Shown: in pieces, positions 6,380 through 7,339 of the stretch | Numbering within the stretch: the first letter of the stretch is position 1 | Layout of the letters: every line of letters begins with the position of its first letter | NCBI GenBank assembly: GCA_946478645.1 | Contig: CAMLCW010000259.1 | Location: 1 to 7,339, forward strand | DNA from: an uncultured Variovorax sp. | GTDB taxonomy: Bacteria > Pseudomonadota > Gammaproteobacteria > Burkholderiales > Burkholderiaceae | DNA length: 7,339 nucleotides | Direction of reading: 5' to 3' | Program-made: the position numbers and the translations under genes | The notes under the pieces: model-generated | What the model saw: only the letters and a program-made list of their open reading frames with translations | What the model was told of the DNA's origin: nothing | The model's database searches: none

Positions 6380-7168
6380 ATGGGCACCGCAGCAGCACCG
6401 CTCGTCTTCATCACCGGCGCCTCGAGCGGCATCGGCCAGGCCCTGGCCGCCTCCTTCTTCGACGCAGGCTACCGGCTCGCGCTGGTGGCGCGGCGCACGG
6501 CCGAGATCGAGGCCTGGGCCGTTGCGCGCGGGCTCGATCCGTCGCGCTACCGCATCTATGGCGCCGACGTGGCGCAGGCCGACAGCATCGTCGCCGCGGG
6601 CCAAGCCTGCATCGCCCAGCAGGGCCTGCCCGACGTGGTGATTGCCAATGCCGGCATCAGCGTGGGCATCGACACCGCCGAGCGCGAAGACATCGAGGTG
6701 ATGGAACGCACCTTCGCGACCAACAACGTGGGCCTGATGGCCACCTTCCATCCGTTCGCCGCCGCCATGCGCCAGCGCGGCAGCGGACGGCTCGTCGGCA
6801 TTGCGAGCGTGGCGGCGATTCGCGGGCTGCCGGGCCACGGCGCCTATTGCGCGAGCAAGGCCGGCGTGGTGGCCTACTGCGAAAGCCTGCGCGGCGAGTT
6901 GCACGGGAGCGGCGTCAAGGTCGTGACGATCTGCCCGGGCTACATCGACACGCCGCTGACGCGCGGCAACCGGTACGGCATGCCGTTCCTCATGCAGGCC
7001 GAGGACTTCGCAGCGCAGGCGCTGCGCGCCATCGAGGCCGGCACCAGCTACCGCGTGATTCCCTGGCAGATGGGCGTCGTTGCCAAGCTCATGCGCATGG
7101 TGCCGAATGCGCTGTTCGACCGCGCAGTGCAGGGCCGCGGCCGCAAGAAGCGCAGCGGCGAGCGCTGA
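6380..7168 (+). CDS. SDR family NAD(P)-dependent oxidoreductase
   Basis: This 262-residue classical short-chain dehydrogenase/reductase has every catalytic element. The cofactor loop is TGASSGIG (12-19), NAG is at 90-92, Asn is at 115-116, Ser143 is in IASVA, and YCASK supplies Tyr156 and Lys160. Arginines right after the second strand (R38, R39) suggest NADPH preference. The C-terminus is longer and more hydrophobic than usual (about 225-250) and ends in a basic tail, so loose membrane contact is possible. The substrate cannot be told from sequence. It lies 23 bp behind lptC on the same strand with AAGG just before the ATG, so it is probably the last gene of the kdsD-kdsC-lptC transcript. 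A strong terminator follows the stop. A role in envelope lipid or sugar metabolism is only a guess from location. Confidence 0.92.
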   Translation: MGTAAAPLVFITGASSGIGQALAASFFDAGYRLALVARRTAEIEAWAVARGLDPSRYRIYGADVAQADSIVAAGQACIAQQGLPDVVIANAGISVGIDTAEREDIEVMERTFATNNVGLMATFHPFAAAMRQRGSGRLVGIASVAAIRGLPGHGAYCASKAGVVAYCESLRGELHGSGVKVVTICPGYIDTPLTRGNRYGMPFLMQAEDFAAQALRAIEAGTSYRVIPWQMGVVAKLMRMVPNALFDRAVQGRGRKKRSGER

Positions 7169-7180
7169 CCGCAGGCAACA

Positions 7181-7205
7181 AAAAAGGCTCCCGGGGAGCC
7201 TTTTT
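7181..7205. terminator. Bidirectional intrinsic terminator
   Basis: GGCTCC (7186-7191) pairs with GGAGCC (7195-7200) around a 3-nt loop. The stem is flanked by five A on the left and five T on the right, which can extend it. It sits 12 bp after the SDR stop and 25 bp beyond the stop of the convergent gene. The A-rich left flank gives a U-run on the other strand, so it can end both transcripts. Confidence 0.92.
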
Positions 7206-7230
7206 CTTTTCGTGTCCGTGGGTGCAGGAC

Positions 7231-7339
7231 TCAGTAGCCGCCGTTGCCGCCGCCGCCGTAGCCGCCACCGCCGCCCGAGCGGCCGCCGCCGCGGGGGCCG
7301 GCACCGTAGGGGCTGCGGAAACCGCCGTCGCCACCACCA
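7231..7339 (-). CDS. Glycine-rich RNA-binding protein, C-terminal end (partial)
   Basis: Only the last 35 residues are in the window; the gene continues past the right edge. They are almost all glycine with scattered Arg, Ser, Tyr and Asn: a DGGFRSPYGAGPRGGGRS stretch, then two glycine runs split by Tyr, ending NGGY and TGA (7231-7233). Such tails are typical of the small RRM (RNP-1 type) RNA-binding proteins of Burkholderiales, in which one RRM is followed by a disordered RGG-like tail and which are often cold-induced. The RRM itself is not visible, so the family is inferred from tail style. The glycine codons are nearly all GGC or GGT, so the DNA is a simple GCC/ACC repeat on the plus strand. 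Confidence 0.68.
   Translation of the reverse strand, partial: GGGDGGFRSPYGAGPRGGGRSGGGGGYGGGGNGGY

Noticed and set aside
7234..7338. GCC/ACC simple repeat as a satellite or CRISPR-like array
   Set aside because: It reads cleanly as the glycine-rich coding tail of a leftward gene with a stop before the terminator. The repetition follows from glycine codons.

Overview
The window looks like a high-GC betaproteobacterial chromosome of the Burkholderiales, most likely Comamonadaceae and Variovorax-like. It carries the edge of an integrative element at its left end. The genus is inferred from the strong GC bias of the core genes, the kefB / kdsD-kdsC-lptC gene order and the style of the glycine-rich tail of an RNA-binding protein at the right edge. 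No species marker is present.

Region 1 (1 to about 1550) is accessory DNA. A complete leftward gene (2-1171) encodes a STY4528-family replication-associated protein of the SPI-7 / PAGI-2 / ICEclc type of islands. Inside it lies a short AT-rich stretch flanked by two GTACGTAC palindromes (522-564), which I flag as a candidate embedded cis-acting element. The island partition genes that normally precede STY4528 are absent. Instead there is about 470 bp without a convincing gene (1172-1642), holding a direct repeat (GGTCCAAG twice) and a nested inverted repeat that resemble the end of an integrase-mobilised element.

Region 2 (1643-4108) is core-like DNA. It holds a small stand-alone cyclic-nucleotide-binding-fold protein without a DNA-binding domain, converging on a large KefB-type CPA2 cation:proton antiporter that has TrkA-N and TrkA-C domains.

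Region 3 (4109-7168) is a rightward gene cluster that diverges from the antiporter: kdsD, kdsC, lptC, then a short-chain dehydrogenase/reductase. KdsD makes arabinose 5-phosphate and KdsC dephosphorylates Kdo 8-phosphate, so both act in Kdo synthesis for the LPS inner core. LptC is the inner-membrane anchored part of the LPS transport bridge. The first three genes overlap by 1 and 4 bases, which points to translational coupling. The lptA and lptB genes that follow lptC in many relatives are not here; the SDR gene closes the unit.

Region 4 (7169-7339) has a strong bidirectional terminator and then the 3' end of a leftward gene for a glycine-rich, probably RRM-type, RNA-binding protein cut by the window edge.
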